From the IMG/VR virus record IMGVR_UViG_3300005613_000011, positions 49,267-113,266 of that record: DNA of 64,000 nucleotides; one strand, 5' to 3'. Position numbers and translations under genes: made by a program. Origin of the DNA: a virus. Of this stretch, positions 9,026 to 19,613 are shown one piece after another. The first letter of the stretch is position 1. Every line of letters starts with the position of its first letter. Below the pieces are notes generated by a model. The model had not been told where the DNA came from and made no database searches. It saw nothing but the letters and a program-made list of their open reading frames with translations.

Positions 9026-9987
9026 TGTCTACTTATATATATATGACATCTGGTGTACCATGTGGAGATGTTCTTCTAGAGCCTTCTTCTACTCCTGTCG
9101 TATATATCACTTCTGGGCTAATCGGTCCTGATGCTCTTCCCCTTCCGGAACTAACTAGTGTTAAATTAGCACAAGTTTTTGGGGTATATGATCAGTTTGT
9201 ACCAACTAAAGCATCTGTTTATCTTAAGCAAAAAGTGTCTGAAAGTATTCCATATATTCTTATAGATGGAGATGTGGCTGTCGATGCTCTCAACTTTTCT
9301 AATTTATTGCAAGGGACAAATAAATTATTGCCATCTACAACTTTTGCCGATTATTCTGGTCATGGCCATTTGTGTGTAGATGAGTTTGATTCTAGTGGCT
9401 CTTATGGAGTTGTTGAGTACCCTATCAAATCTGGATCTCCTGGTAATTATAATATCATGTTTCGTTGTAGGAAGGCAGGCAACCCGTTTATAATGAGAGT
9501 ATATTTTGACGGAGTATTAATCAATACTATTAATGAAAATTTAGCCGTTACTGGAGCTTGGAATTGGCTTTTCATAACTGTTAACATACCGGACACACAG
9601 ATTCATACGCTGGGATTATCTTTAAGACAAGGAAATGCTGCTCTTGATAAAATAGTTATAGCTAACGAATGGCTTACACTTGCTACGGTTAATAATTATA
9701 CCGATTCATATATTACTATACACACAAATCTTTATACTGTTGATGCAAACGATAGACCAGAATCAGAAATGTATATTTATGATTTTAAAACTACAATAGG
9801 TGAAGTTCAAACTGATGATTGGTACAGTTTTGATCTCAGTTTTTTAGATGACTCAAGAGCAGTTAATTTCGAAGATAAGCATGCTCTTGTTTTATATTCG
9901 GTTGGTTCAAATCAAAACAAATATGTGATTTGGGAAATTTCTGATTCTGATGAATACATAGATGGTCCATCTGCCATAAAAGCCTAA
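9025..9987 (+). CDS. Virion-associated protein of unknown fold, possibly carbohydrate-binding
   Basis: 320 residues; ATG 9025 shares a base with the previous TAA. The middle part (about 125-215) reads like a beta-sandwich: GSPGNYNIMFRCRKAG, a glycine turn, then TQIHTLGLSLRQGNAALDKI, resembling carbohydrate-binding-module jelly rolls that end with an IDKI-type strand. The C-terminal part (about 225-320) is another beta-rich unit with many Asp/Tyr. No enzyme motif is seen. Position inside the tail gene run suggests an accessory fibre or decoration protein. The CBM resemblance is a pattern impression and should be treated as such. Confidence 0.65.
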   Translation: MSTYIYMTSGVPCGDVLLEPSSTPVVYITSGLIGPDALPLPELTSVKLAQVFGVYDQFVPTKASVYLKQKVSESIPYILIDGDVAVDALNFSNLLQGTNKLLPSTTFADYSGHGHLCVDEFDSSGSYGVVEYPIKSGSPGNYNIMFRCRKAGNPFIMRVYFDGVLINTINENLAVTGAWNWLFITVNIPDTQIHTLGLSLRQGNAALDKIVIANEWLTLATVNNYTDSYITIHTNLYTVDANDRPESEMYIYDFKTTIGEVQTDDWYSFDLSFLDDSRAVNFEDKHALVLYSVGSNQNKYVIWEISDSDEYIDGPSAIKA

Positions 9988-10058
9988 AGGACTAGATGTA
10001 ATAAAATCGAAAATATATACGGTATAACTGTTTTTTTGAAAAATAGGTAAGTCTATAT

Positions 10059-13000
10059 ATGAGTGTTTGTTCATTTAATCCTAGTAATCAGTGGAGTTTG
10101 ATAAATTATTATTGTCTCTATTATAACATAGGGGACAATTGGGCCAGCGGGACGTGGTATATCAACAACGACAAGAAGCATGCTATCAAGATTTTTGGAT
10201 CTAATGAAAACGGGGGTTTCGGGGACAACAGTATTACAGTTTCCCCTCCTTCTCAAGAGTCTTTTATAAGTAGCTATTTTGATAGTAATAATCTTGTATT
10301 GAATGGTACAAGATTGCAGGATGATGCATATGGTTTTAATGATATAGGTCTTGATTTCAATAACAACATAATAACTTTTCTGTTTGATGAAAGTGGGAGC
10401 ATGCTGTGGAACGATAATGGTGGTTTCAGGTACGATCTTGCAAAAAGGTATATTAATCGGGTTGCTGGTGCTTATCCGGCAGAAGTGTTATACAAGATAT
10501 TTAAGTTTGGAGGACAAAAAGTAAAACTTACCATTGGGGCCGATTTAGAGTCATCTAATCAATTGAGTCAATTAAGGACGGAGTTTTTCCAGCAATATTT
10601 GTTTGGCGATTCTATAATAAACTTTACTGGCATAAGAGTTGTAAGAAGAGAAGACGGTTTTCCGTCTAACCCTATTGATGGAGATATAATATTTGACGGC
10701 ATTTCTAATGGAGTGCAAGATTTAAACGTTTCTGCCGATTCAACATATTATTATACCGTTTATACTTTCAATAGTAACTATCAGTTTAGTGATGGTGTCA
10801 GAATACAAGTGACTTCTCGTGATGGAGATTCTCCAAGAGGTGTAAAAACCTTTGACTATGAAGTTCTTTCTGGTTCCGGTGTGCCTTTTGATGAGAATAT
10901 TGTAGGGGTTTGGCATTTTGACGAAGCAGATGGTCAGGTTGTATATGATTTTGCCACTAATGTCGATTTGTCTGTATCTGAGACTAATGCGATTTGGTTG
11001 ACCGAGGAAGATGTTCCTGTTGGACAGTCTGGTTTAAGGTTTAATGGAGAGACAACTTCAGTTTCAACTCAATCTGTCGTTTCTAATTTTGAACTCAGAC
11101 AAAGTAGTTATATGACACTTAGCGCTTGGATCAAGCCTTATAATTTTTCTTCGAATAGAGCAATTATTTCCAGGCAGGATGGAACTAATCTAAACTATTT
11201 TCTGTATACTAACACATCAGGAGGGTTGACGTTCGAGACCGCGTTTACGAACGCCTCATCAACGAATGGAATTTTGACGGAAGAACAGTGGAATAAAGTA
11301 GACGTTGTTATAGACATGTTTACTGGTATTGTTTCTTTTTATGTGAACGGGTCTCCTGCTGGATCTCCAGTCCTGTCTAATTTAAACCTGACTTTTGGAA
11401 ATATGTATTTTGATGTTGGATATAACAGGGGAGCAATTTCTGGAATTGAGAGATTTTTTGGGGAAATTTGCGAAATCTCGGTACACGATGTAGCAAGAGG
11501 TTTTAACTATATCACTGAGCACCATAATATTTTGAGAAACGATAATGGCGATAGACTCGTTATTCTTAAATATGCCATACCTGAAGTTTATAATTTTAAT
11601 GGTAATGATGTTGTTATTATAGCGAACGAGATGAGAGTTCCTTCTTATGTCGGAGACGGTCTAGAGATACATTCTAATACTATAACTTCGTCAGGGGATT
11701 TTTATACTACGTTTAGGGATGAGTTTCTACTAGGTTCGAACTACTATTTTAGAATATTCTCCAAAAATCAAAACCGTCACTACTGTCATATTGATGATGC
11801 TATGTCATTATCTGTACTTGTCCCAAACATTGATACAGAAAACAGAGAGATAGTTCCTTCTCTTTCGTCTCTACTTGCCCCGCCTTACAATATCGAGGCT
11901 ATAGCTGGTGACAGGAAAGTATACATAAGGTGGGATTTGGATCCGTCTGATGAGAGGTTAAAAAGAGTGAGGCTGTACAGGTCTGATAGTGCTTTCCCGA
12001 TATTAGACGAGGAAGGTAATAGTGATAGTATCTTGATTTTCGATGGTGACACATATGAAACTGGTTATGTTGACGTTCTACTGTCTAATAATGTTCGTTA
12101 TTATTACACTTTGTGTTCTATTGACAAATATGGGAGACCGTCTGAGGAGAGTACTGTTGATGTTGTCCCGTCTAGTGGACTTGATGAATCACGAATACCT
12201 TTAAGAGATGTGAAAAATGTTCGTTATGAAATTGTAGATGGAAATCATCTTAATTTGATGTGGGATGAATTTGTGTTAGAAAGAGACATTAGCACATTTT
12301 TTAGCGAAAATATAGTTTTCTATATGAAGCTAACAGACCAAAGCGGCAATAAGTTAACTAAAGATTATACTATTTCTTGTGATATCATAGATGCGTCTTA
12401 TACGTATCCAGACGATGTTGCAGAAGATATTTTTATCAACGACACAAATATTCCAACTCCTGATATAAACGATTTGTATAGTTTAACTGTTACGTCCGTT
12501 GACAAGGGTTTATCAAAAGGGCTGGTCGAACTGACAAAAGATAATAGTTTGTTGACTAATATAAAATCTGTCTTGTTAGTTTTAAGATTTAATGTTACTT
12601 TTAGTAGCGTTGGTGATAGTGAGTTTGTATACAGGTCGAGACCGATAGTTGTAGAGTGGAAAAATAACTTATCTGTTGATATCACTAATAAAGATAGTAA
12701 ATATGTAGAAATCACCAGTAAGCATAAAATCAATGCTTTAGATGATCAAGTCCCGTCTTCTGTTGTAAAATATAACGGTATTTATGCCACATCTTCTAAT
12801 AATTATGTTTGTAGAGTTTATTTATATAATGCTGGTCAACAGGCTTCAATTGTGAGTTCTACTGTTGATGTTGCTGTATATGATGCAACGATAGATTTTG
12901 ATGATATAGTCCCGACTCCAGTTAGAGGAAATATTAGTTCGACAGTTCGTGTTCTTAATTCTTTGAGTATTGTGTCTGGGACGAGAGAAGTTAGAAATGT

Positions 13001-16000
13001 TTATGGAGAATTTACGGGGGAGACTGAAAATGTCACCTATGTTGATATTCTTCTTTTTACCCCATCTCAGGAGCATACTGTTCTTTTGTATGTCAAGTCG
13101 CGTTTGATTGACGGGTCTACGATTATCAAGAAAATATTAGTTGTTTTTAAGAGCCCGTTGATTGTTGATATACTACCAAGTGTTCCGGTTGGTGATGGGA
13201 GACAGGTCAGGGAGCAAAGTGCTCTTGTCTATATGGTCGATCCAGACGATCCTGACGATTTATCCAAAAGAACATATTTGCCTGATACAACGATGGTCGA
13301 ATGGAAGTTGGAGAAAAAGTCCGACGCAATTGATAGAATATTTTATTCTATGGATAGCACTCCATCGACTGATGGCATTTTTTCATACCTGAACAGAGGA
13401 TTAGCCAGAAACGTTTTTCTTGGCCCAATTAACAATGTAAAAGTTCATGGGTATGATAGTGCCGGGAATCCACAGTATGAAACTCATACTATGAGTGTTT
13501 CTGTCTTTTATGACGGAGTATCAGCAACTGATTCTCAAGATATAGAACTGATTCCATTGAGAGAGAAAGGTCATCGTGTTATGCCTTCTAATTTCTTAAT
13601 GGAATTTAGTGATCTGAAACAAAAATTCTGGACCGATGGCATAGGATATGCAACTCTTATAATTTCACACAATGCCGAATCTTCAACTACTAAGTATTCT
13701 CAACCATTTAGACAGTGCATGTCTTTGGCCGGTAAACAAATATATCAGTTGAATAGTGGTATGATGGTTAGGATAGATACAAACGATCCAGATGTTGAGA
13801 TTATATGGGGCGATGTTGTAGAATATCTTGACCCGTATCTAGACAGATGGGTTTTGGATACGAGCAATGCTCATATCGCTTATGGAGCAGCATCTGTTAA
13901 TCTCTCTCAATATAATGATACTTATGTTTATTTCAGGCAAGATAAAAAATATACAAGTCAAGGAGCAGCCGGGTTTGAGAGGTTGCGAACCGATTGTTCG
14001 TCGTTATCTGCTGATAAATATACTTTGTATAATGATGAAATAACTGTTACTGGGCATATTGTTTCTGATTTTAATGGAGACCTGTTGACTCTTACTGGAG
14101 GTGGTTCTTTTGGAACTGGTCTTGTTCCAACTGTTTTAATACCTGAAGAACCATTAAGAGTCAGGGCCGTGGACAGAAGGTCTAGAATCGGGAACGCTAT
14201 TACCAGGCAAGAAGGAATTATACTTGATGGTGTTAGTATCAACCAGTTTGTTTTGGATGTGTCTTTTGCTGAGACATGTGTTCCTGATGGGACTCCTATA
14301 GACATAGAAGTAGTTAATTATTCAGAAAATTCTGTTGAGCCTGTTAATAGTAGAATAAGAACGGCTACAACAGTTGATAGCGATATTGATCCAGACAGGG
14401 AACGAAGCTATGCCGTTTTTGAGCTGCAACCCCTACAACCAAAAAAGAACATAGCCGCTAATATCTATTTGACAGCGACATATCATATAGAACAGGAAAA
14501 TATTGGTGTAATAGACAGGACTGAAACAATTTGTTTGCTTGTCAGGTATGATGCTGACGATTGGAAGGACCAGTCTTCTGCCAGTAATATCAGAAGTATT
14601 TTCAGTGGAAGGGTTGATAGGTATAATACTTCTACAAATGCGTGGACTCAACTTGCTTCTATGAATACAGCAAGGGGCCATTTGTGTGTAGAATCAGTAG
14701 GAAATATAGTATATGCTATTGGCGGGATAGGAGCGAATGAAATATTATCTACTGTCGAAGAATATGATATTTCTTCTGATTCTTGGGCAGAGATGACTTC
14801 TATGAATACCGCCAGAATGGGTGCCATGTCGGTGGTTGTTGGAACCGACATATATGTTCTTGGTGGCATAGAATATGATAGGACTAATAACAGAGTATAT
14901 GTTTCTCGTGCAGTAGAAAGATACGATACACTAGGTAATTCATGGGCAGAACTTGACAGTATGCCAACAATAGATGTTGGTTCTATTGAAAGAATCCCAT
15001 ATGGAGTTGCTTTTGGTTGTGCTGAGTACATTCAGTCTTTGAACAGGATTTATGTTGTCAGTGGGATAAGGGATATTACTGATGATGCGGCTTTTATTGA
15101 TCACAACAATAGGGTTTTATATTATGATATAGATAATGATGAGTGGGGTTATTCCGATCCTATTTCCGAGACAGAGTTTCGATCCTATTACAGGATTTCT
15201 CCAATATCTTTTGTAGATGGGAATGAAATAATTGTTCTCTCCGGAGCATACCAGAAACTGAATGGGTCTTTGGAATATTATGTAACATCTTATGCATATA
15301 ACACATCTTCTGGATCTGTTGAATCTAGGGAAGACGAATTTAATCATATGTTGCAACCAAAGTATTTTGCGGCATCTGCGACAAGCGGGACAGAGACTTA
15401 TTCTGTAGGTGGTTTTGGGCCTGATTCCGAAACGTTGAAAACATTTGAGATTGTGGAGAACGTTGGTGGGAACCCGTTGTATGATGTCGCCGAGTTGGGT
15501 AATACAACGAAATCCAAGAATGGTGGTGGATGTTGTTTTGTATCGAGCGGAGGAATCACTAATCTTATATATGCAGGTGGCGTTGAAAGTGGTAAGGGTA
15601 ATGGTTTTCTTAAAATGACCATTAGTCCATATGAAGACGAAATGATGCTTAATGGCAGACAATATCTTGGGGCTAGAGTAAGCATGACTGATGACAGTGG
15701 CGAGAATGATGTTTTAGCCACAGCTAGGATTACAGGATATCTACAAATTACAGATCCTATAGACGAAACTTTAGTTCCTCAAGATTTACTTCCTTATAAT
15801 ATTCTTTTTGACGAGGAGGTGTTGGATATAGTTGATGGTAAGGCGGAAGTTTCTTTGAAACCTCGCTCCGACGATATCTTAAAGAAACTTAATACGAGTC
15901 TTAATTTTACAGAAGGTTCTGATAATAATCTTTATAAGATTGTTTTGCAGTCTACTATAATAGATGGTTATGTTCCTGAGACTATAGGTACTGCTGGACA

Positions 16001-18002
16001 GGGGCCGGTCCCGTATTACGGACAGACGTTGTTAAATACAATTAGTGATGATAGTAATGCTACGGTTCTTTCGCCAACATGTATTGTCCCTGTTTCTTCG
16101 AATATAATTATAGCATCTCTTAATTCCGCATCTATATTTGAAGATAATGTATTTAAGCTTATTTCTGCACCATTATATCAAAACAGGTCTGTTGCTACGG
16201 ATGTTTCAGCTAGTAGCATGGTTATACCGTTAGTGGCTGATTTGACAAGTGGTGGTCCTGTGCAATCGTCTTCAGCTATATCTGTTATAGATGAAATGGC
16301 TGATGCTATTCCTGTCGGTTGTTCTCCTTTGTATGATGCTCTTGAAGTTGTATCCAACACGCTAAATAATGAAGAGTTTGACAATTACGGTAAGTCAATA
16401 ATATCTTTTGTTGATAGCGATCCAAACACTTCGGATAATAGCAACCAGGATGCTATAGATGCTGTTAATAATATTGATAATTACCAGGACGTTCCTCTCC
16501 TTGTTGGCAATTTGTCTATGAGTAGTCCGTATGTTGTTTCTTCTAGTCTGGAAATGACGGGTTCCGTAGAACTCGATAAATTGGCCTATTTTACGGGTGG
16601 TCAAAGTTTTAGTATTGTATCAACGCAATTTGAGGATGAATTGGTTTGCATGATGACGGGTAGAGCGAGAGGTTCTCTAGGTTATGGTTCTGCTGTTTAT
16701 ACGATAGATTTGGGTGAATTCGTGAATCTTGAATCTGCTAATGTAATCTTTTCTTTGCCAGATAACACTTATGGGGAATGGAGGATGTCTGTAAGCGAAG
16801 ATGGGTATGATTATACTCCGTATACTATTTATTTTACACCTGGTTTTGATGTTGGGTTTTCGAGTTTGGATACAAGGTATATTAGATTTGATATGAGATT
16901 GCAGAGTTGTTTGACTATTACTAATGAAGAATCTGATGAGAGTTCGCCAACCGGGATGCCTTTGATAGAAGGATTGAATTTTGGTTATACACCAGTAAAA
17001 ACAGATTATTTGTTTGTTAATGAGTTAACTGTAAACGACAATACGCAGCAAGCGATAGCGACTCTGGACGCAGACGACGAAAACGGAGAAATACAGTTTG
17101 GTATTTCTACTTCTAAGTCTCATAACTGGAATGATTTTGATAGTGATTCTAAACCTTCGAGACCTATTGCTGGTGGTAATGTAATTTTACCAGTTAGAAA
17201 CAGGGATATAGTAGGTATTCGTTCTGAAGAACTAATAAACGTAGACAATTGTGTATTTAGAGCGAGATATGGTAATTGGGATTATGAATCTACAGTTGCG
17301 ATTTATGATTCTTCTAATGATTTGATTGATTCTAGTTTATACAAAACATATCCAAGGCAAGGCAGGGTAATTTTTTCTGCAAAGATGTATGATAGTTATA
17401 TTATAAGAATACAAGATCCTGATAAGATCAGGTCTGGTTTTAGGATTAACAACAGCAATTCTAATGTTCCTGTTAACATATATGGGCTTGGAGAGATGTA
17501 TGCTTCTCAGAGATCGATTAAGGATTATTTGCAGGGGACAACTTCTGCTACAACTGCTACAACTGTCTGTGTTGAATTTCCATGGATTACATGTAGCAAT
17601 CCATCTCATTCTGTTGCTTCAGTAGCGATTGATTCTGTCCCTGGTAACGGTTGTTATGATAGATCTAGTGGAACTTACGTATATGATTCAACATTAGATA
17701 CAATCGGTTTTACTGGTTGGTGGTTCAGAAAAGTTGCTACTAATATTGCTTTAATTATTCTGTTTTGTAAGAGTGATGAAAAATATTATGCCGAGATATA
17801 TGACATATCAGCAGACGAAGCAATATTTGGTGCAGATACAAACGAATGTCCATGTGTTAGTTTGGAGAACGATAAGTTAAGAGATCTCTCTGGTACAGGG
17901 TTATGTTGCGATAATGTTTCAGAAGCAGTTATTGGTGAGTTTGTCTTGAGAGGAATCGGAGATTGTTCTTTCTATAATGCGACAGTTACAGTTTCAGTTT
18001 AA
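10059..18002 (+). CDS. 2647-residue virion protein with VWA, LamG-like, FN3 and kelch parts
   Basis: One of the largest genes expected in any phage. Residues 110-115 (DESGSM) form a MIDAS D-x-S-x-S metal site of a von Willebrand A domain in the context ITFLFDESGSMLW. Residues about 281-490 are a concanavalin/LamG-type sandwich (GVWHFDEADG, LRFNGETTSV, MTLSAWIKP, FYVNGSPAG). Residues about 607-705 are FN3-like (VYIRWDLDPSDERL). Residues about 1517-1800 contain kelch repeats (VDRYNTSTNAWTQLASM, VYAIGGI, VERYDTLGNSWAEL). Around 2088-2180, CSPLYDALEVV and SIISFVDSD look like the second half of a VWA fold, so that domain may be interrupted by about 1900 residues of insertions. The C-terminus is Cys-containing and beta-rich. 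A long adhesive fibre or receptor-binding protein is inferred. Confidence 0.85.
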   Translation: MSVCSFNPSNQWSLINYYCLYYNIGDNWASGTWYINNDKKHAIKIFGSNENGGFGDNSITVSPPSQESFISSYFDSNNLVLNGTRLQDDAYGFNDIGLDFNNNIITFLFDESGSMLWNDNGGFRYDLAKRYINRVAGAYPAEVLYKIFKFGGQKVKLTIGADLESSNQLSQLRTEFFQQYLFGDSIINFTGIRVVRREDGFPSNPIDGDIIFDGISNGVQDLNVSADSTYYYTVYTFNSNYQFSDGVRIQVTSRDGDSPRGVKTFDYEVLSGSGVPFDENIVGVWHFDEADGQVVYDFATNVDLSVSETNAIWLTEEDVPVGQSGLRFNGETTSVSTQSVVSNFELRQSSYMTLSAWIKPYNFSSNRAIISRQDGTNLNYFLYTNTSGGLTFETAFTNASSTNGILTEEQWNKVDVVIDMFTGIVSFYVNGSPAGSPVLSNLNLTFGNMYFDVGYNRGAISGIERFFGEICEISVHDVARGFNYITEHHNILRNDNGDRLVILKYAIPEVYNFNGNDVVIIANEMRVPSYVGDGLEIHSNTITSSGDFYTTFRDEFLLGSNYYFRIFSKNQNRHYCHIDDAMSLSVLVPNIDTENREIVPSLSSLLAPPYNIEAIAGDRKVYIRWDLDPSDERLKRVRLYRSDSAFPILDEEGNSDSILIFDGDTYETGYVDVLLSNNVRYYYTLCSIDKYGRPSEESTVDVVPSSGLDESRIPLRDVKNVRYEIVDGNHLNLMWDEFVLERDISTFFSENIVFYMKLTDQSGNKLTKDYTISCDIIDASYTYPDDVAEDIFINDTNIPTPDINDLYSLTVTSVDKGLSKGLVELTKDNSLLTNIKSVLLVLRFNVTFSSVGDSEFVYRSRPIVVEWKNNLSVDITNKDSKYVEITSKHKINALDDQVPSSVVKYNGIYATSSNNYVCRVYLYNAGQQASIVSSTVDVAVYDATIDFDDIVPTPVRGNISSTVRVLNSLSIVSGTREVRNVYGEFTGETENVTYVDILLFTPSQEHTVLLYVKSRLIDGSTIIKKILVVFKSPLIVDILPSVPVGDGRQVREQSALVYMVDPDDPDDLSKRTYLPDTTMVEWKLEKKSDAIDRIFYSMDSTPSTDGIFSYLNRGLARNVFLGPINNVKVHGYDSAGNPQYETHTMSVSVFYDGVSATDSQDIELIPLREKGHRVMPSNFLMEFSDLKQKFWTDGIGYATLIISHNAESSTTKYSQPFRQCMSLAGKQIYQLNSGMMVRIDTNDPDVEIIWGDVVEYLDPYLDRWVLDTSNAHIAYGAASVNLSQYNDTYVYFRQDKKYTSQGAAGFERLRTDCSSLSADKYTLYNDEITVTGHIVSDFNGDLLTLTGGGSFGTGLVPTVLIPEEPLRVRAVDRRSRIGNAITRQEGIILDGVSINQFVLDVSFAETCVPDGTPIDIEVVNYSENSVEPVNSRIRTATTVDSDIDPDRERSYAVFELQPLQPKKNIAANIYLTATYHIEQENIGVIDRTETICLLVRYDADDWKDQSSASNIRSIFSGRVDRYNTSTNAWTQLASMNTARGHLCVESVGNIVYAIGGIGANEILSTVEEYDISSDSWAEMTSMNTARMGAMSVVVGTDIYVLGGIEYDRTNNRVYVSRAVERYDTLGNSWAELDSMPTIDVGSIERIPYGVAFGCAEYIQSLNRIYVVSGIRDITDDAAFIDHNNRVLYYDIDNDEWGYSDPISETEFRSYYRISPISFVDGNEIIVLSGAYQKLNGSLEYYVTSYAYNTSSGSVESREDEFNHMLQPKYFAASATSGTETYSVGGFGPDSETLKTFEIVENVGGNPLYDVAELGNTTKSKNGGGCCFVSSGGITNLIYAGGVESGKGNGFLKMTISPYEDEMMLNGRQYLGARVSMTDDSGENDVLATARITGYLQITDPIDETLVPQDLLPYNILFDEEVLDIVDGKAEVSLKPRSDDILKKLNTSLNFTEGSDNNLYKIVLQSTIIDGYVPETIGTAGQGPVPYYGQTLLNTISDDSNATVLSPTCIVPVSSNIIIASLNSASIFEDNVFKLISAPLYQNRSVATDVSASSMVIPLVADLTSGGPVQSSSAISVIDEMADAIPVGCSPLYDALEVVSNTLNNEEFDNYGKSIISFVDSDPNTSDNSNQDAIDAVNNIDNYQDVPLLVGNLSMSSPYVVSSSLEMTGSVELDKLAYFTGGQSFSIVSTQFEDELVCMMTGRARGSLGYGSAVYTIDLGEFVNLESANVIFSLPDNTYGEWRMSVSEDGYDYTPYTIYFTPGFDVGFSSLDTRYIRFDMRLQSCLTITNEESDESSPTGMPLIEGLNFGYTPVKTDYLFVNELTVNDNTQQAIATLDADDENGEIQFGISTSKSHNWNDFDSDSKPSRPIAGGNVILPVRNRDIVGIRSEELINVDNCVFRARYGNWDYESTVAIYDSSNDLIDSSLYKTYPRQGRVIFSAKMYDSYIIRIQDPDKIRSGFRINNSNSNVPVNIYGLGEMYASQRSIKDYLQGTTSATTATTVCVEFPWITCSNPSHSVASVAIDSVPGNGCYDRSSGTYVYDSTLDTIGFTGWWFRKVATNIALIILFCKSDEKYYAEIYDISADEAIFGADTNECPCVSLENDKLRDLSGTGLCCDNVSEAVIGEFVLRGIGDCSFYNATVTVSV

Positions 18003-18091
18003 TTGTACGAATCAGTTTCATATATGTATATTATCGGAATTAAATAGAAATTCCTTTAATTATTTTAAAAATATTTTTAAGAAAAGAGAAG

Positions 18092-18134
18092 AGGCAATTC
18101 CTCCTCTACGACAAGCGTAGAGGTTTCCTTGCCT
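18092..18134 (+). promoter_or_regulatory. Two-tier stem-loop in the leader of the first glycosyltransferase
   Basis: AGGCAA 18092-18097 pairs with TTGCCT 18129-18134. After a 5x5 internal loop, CCTCTACG 18103-18110 pairs perfectly with CGTAGAGG 18116-18123 around ACAAG. The element sits in the 140-base gap after the giant virion gene, nine bases before the next ATG. It could end virion-gene transcription, protect an RNA end, or hide the ribosome site of the downstream gene. Only a 5-base purine stretch is otherwise seen near that start. Confidence 0.5.
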
Positions 18135-18142
18135 TACAAAAT

Positions 18143-18934
18143 ATGAAAAATGTAGTTGTTTTTCCAAAAAAAGAAATTTCAAGTCCTGTTTGCGTAATAG
18201 TTCTTACTCATAATAGACTTGATGTCACAAAAGAATTTTTGTCTTCTTTTTTATTGAACACTTTTAATAAATATGACCTCGTGATTGTAGACAATATGTC
18301 TACGGATAGGACAAGAATTTTTCTGGAATATTTTAAGTATGAGTATAATGATGTTCATTTAATTTTTCTCGATCATAACAGCGGTGTTATTGAAGGGAGA
18401 AACGAAGGTTATGAAAGAGTAAAAGAATTTCATCATGATTATTTGATATTTTTGGATAACGATCAAATCGTACAGGAAGGATGGCTCAGTCAACATATTA
18501 ATGTTTTGAATAGTGGTTATGATCTCGTGGGTGTAGATGCCTGGACGATGAATGATAATTTTCGTCCAATAAGATCAATTAGTAATCCAGACGAAACTTT
18601 TTCATATGTTGGTTGTGGTGGGATGATAATAAAAAGAGAAGTTATTGAAGAGGTTGGTTTATTTGATCCGATTTTTAGTCCTATGTATTTCGAAGATCCC
18701 GATTTCAATTTTAAATGTCATAATGCTGGTTTTAAAATCGGGTGGAATTACAAGGCGAAAATAAATCATCTTGCTCATCAGACAATGGAAATAATTTCTC
18801 AACAGGAAAGACGCAAAAACTTTAAACAAAACTTAGAAAAATTCCGAAATAAATGGAAAGGGTATAAACCCTTGAGATTGAAGCAGTCAAAACTTAAAGT
18901 ACTTGATGATTACTATTATAACAACTGTTTATAA
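18143..18934 (+). CDS. Family 2 glycosyltransferase
   Basis: 263 residues with the GT-A fold signature of GT2: an N-terminal nucleotide-binding strand (VCVIVLTHNR, about 17-26), VDNMSTDRT, the metal-binding motif in FLDND (about 109-113), and an acceptor-side ED motif (PMYFEDPDFNFK). It would transfer a sugar from a nucleotide-sugar donor; donor and acceptor cannot be told. It has no membrane helix, so it is probably cytosolic. It follows a structured leader and overlaps the next glycosyltransferase by about 29 bases in another frame, so the two are likely translated as a pair. Glycosylation of virion proteins or of modified DNA bases are the main possibilities. Confidence 0.85.
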   Translation: MKNVVVFPKKEISSPVCVIVLTHNRLDVTKEFLSSFLLNTFNKYDLVIVDNMSTDRTRIFLEYFKYEYNDVHLIFLDHNSGVIEGRNEGYERVKEFHHDYLIFLDNDQIVQEGWLSQHINVLNSGYDLVGVDAWTMNDNFRPIRSISNPDETFSYVGCGGMIIKREVIEEVGLFDPIFSPMYFEDPDFNFKCHNAGFKIGWNYKAKINHLAHQTMEIISQQERRKNFKQNLEKFRNKWKGYKPLRLKQSKLKVLDDYYYNNCL

Positions 18935-19613
18935 TTGTGGCAAATACATAAAAGAATCAATAGATTCGATATTAACCCAAGTTTTTGATGATTTTGAGTT
19001 GATTATAGTAAACGATGGTTCTACTGATGATACGTCAGAAATTATCAGATCTTTTGATGATGACAGAATTATATTCATAGATCATGAAGAAAATGCAGGA
19101 ATTCCAATTCGAGCTAACGAAGCTATAGATATAGCAAAAGGAGACTATATAGCGATACACGATGGAGATGACATAAGCCTTCCTTTAAGATTAAGCGTAG
19201 AATTTTCTACTTTAAAATCTGATAAAAGTCTATTTTGTGTCGGTAGTTATGCTATAATAATTGATGATAATAGTAATGAGATAGATCGTTGGAGACATCC
19301 TCCAACGAATAATAATGATATGATTAATATGATCGCCAGGGGCAAGAATCCTGTAATAAATCCTTCTTCCATGTTTAAGAAGTCCGATTTTAACAAAGTC
19401 GGAAAATACACAACGGAGAAGAAATTTCAACTCGTTCACGATCTTGAGCTTTGGGGTAAATGCTTATTTTCCGGTCTGAGATTTTGCACAATAGAAATTC
19501 CATTAGTTAAATATAGGATTAATAATAATGGTTTAACATTTGGTAGAACATTAGAAATGAGGAAATCTCACCATTTATTGTTAGGAAAATGGAGAGAGGA
19601 AGGAAAATTATGA
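18906..19613 (+). CDS. Family 2 glycosyltransferase
   Basis: 235 residues counted from ATG 18906; a TTG three bases upstream is also in frame but ATG is preferred. Canonical GT2 features are visible: ITIITTVYNCGKYIKESIDS, the IVNDGSTDDT motif, and the DxD-type site in IAIHDGDDISLPLR, followed by a region with WGKCLFSG. It is short compared with usual GT2 enzymes and ends soon after the catalytic core. It overlaps the previous glycosyltransferase, and its TGA overlaps the following ATG (ATGA), which suggests translational coupling along the operon. Confidence 0.85.
   Translation: MITIITTVYNCGKYIKESIDSILTQVFDDFELIIVNDGSTDDTSEIIRSFDDDRIIFIDHEENAGIPIRANEAIDIAKGDYIAIHDGDDISLPLRLSVEFSTLKSDKSLFCVGSYAIIIDDNSNEIDRWRHPPTNNNDMINMIARGKNPVINPSSMFKKSDFNKVGKYTTEKKFQLVHDLELWGKCLFSGLRFCTIEIPLVKYRINNNGLTFGRTLEMRKSHHLLLGKWREEGKL

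Noticed and set aside
15117-15662. Minus-strand ORF of 181 residues inside the giant virion gene
   Set aside because: It overlaps kelch-coding sequence on the opposite strand, has no ribosome site and odd composition; it is a shadow of the real gene. Other minus-strand ORFs over coding regions were rejected for the same reason.
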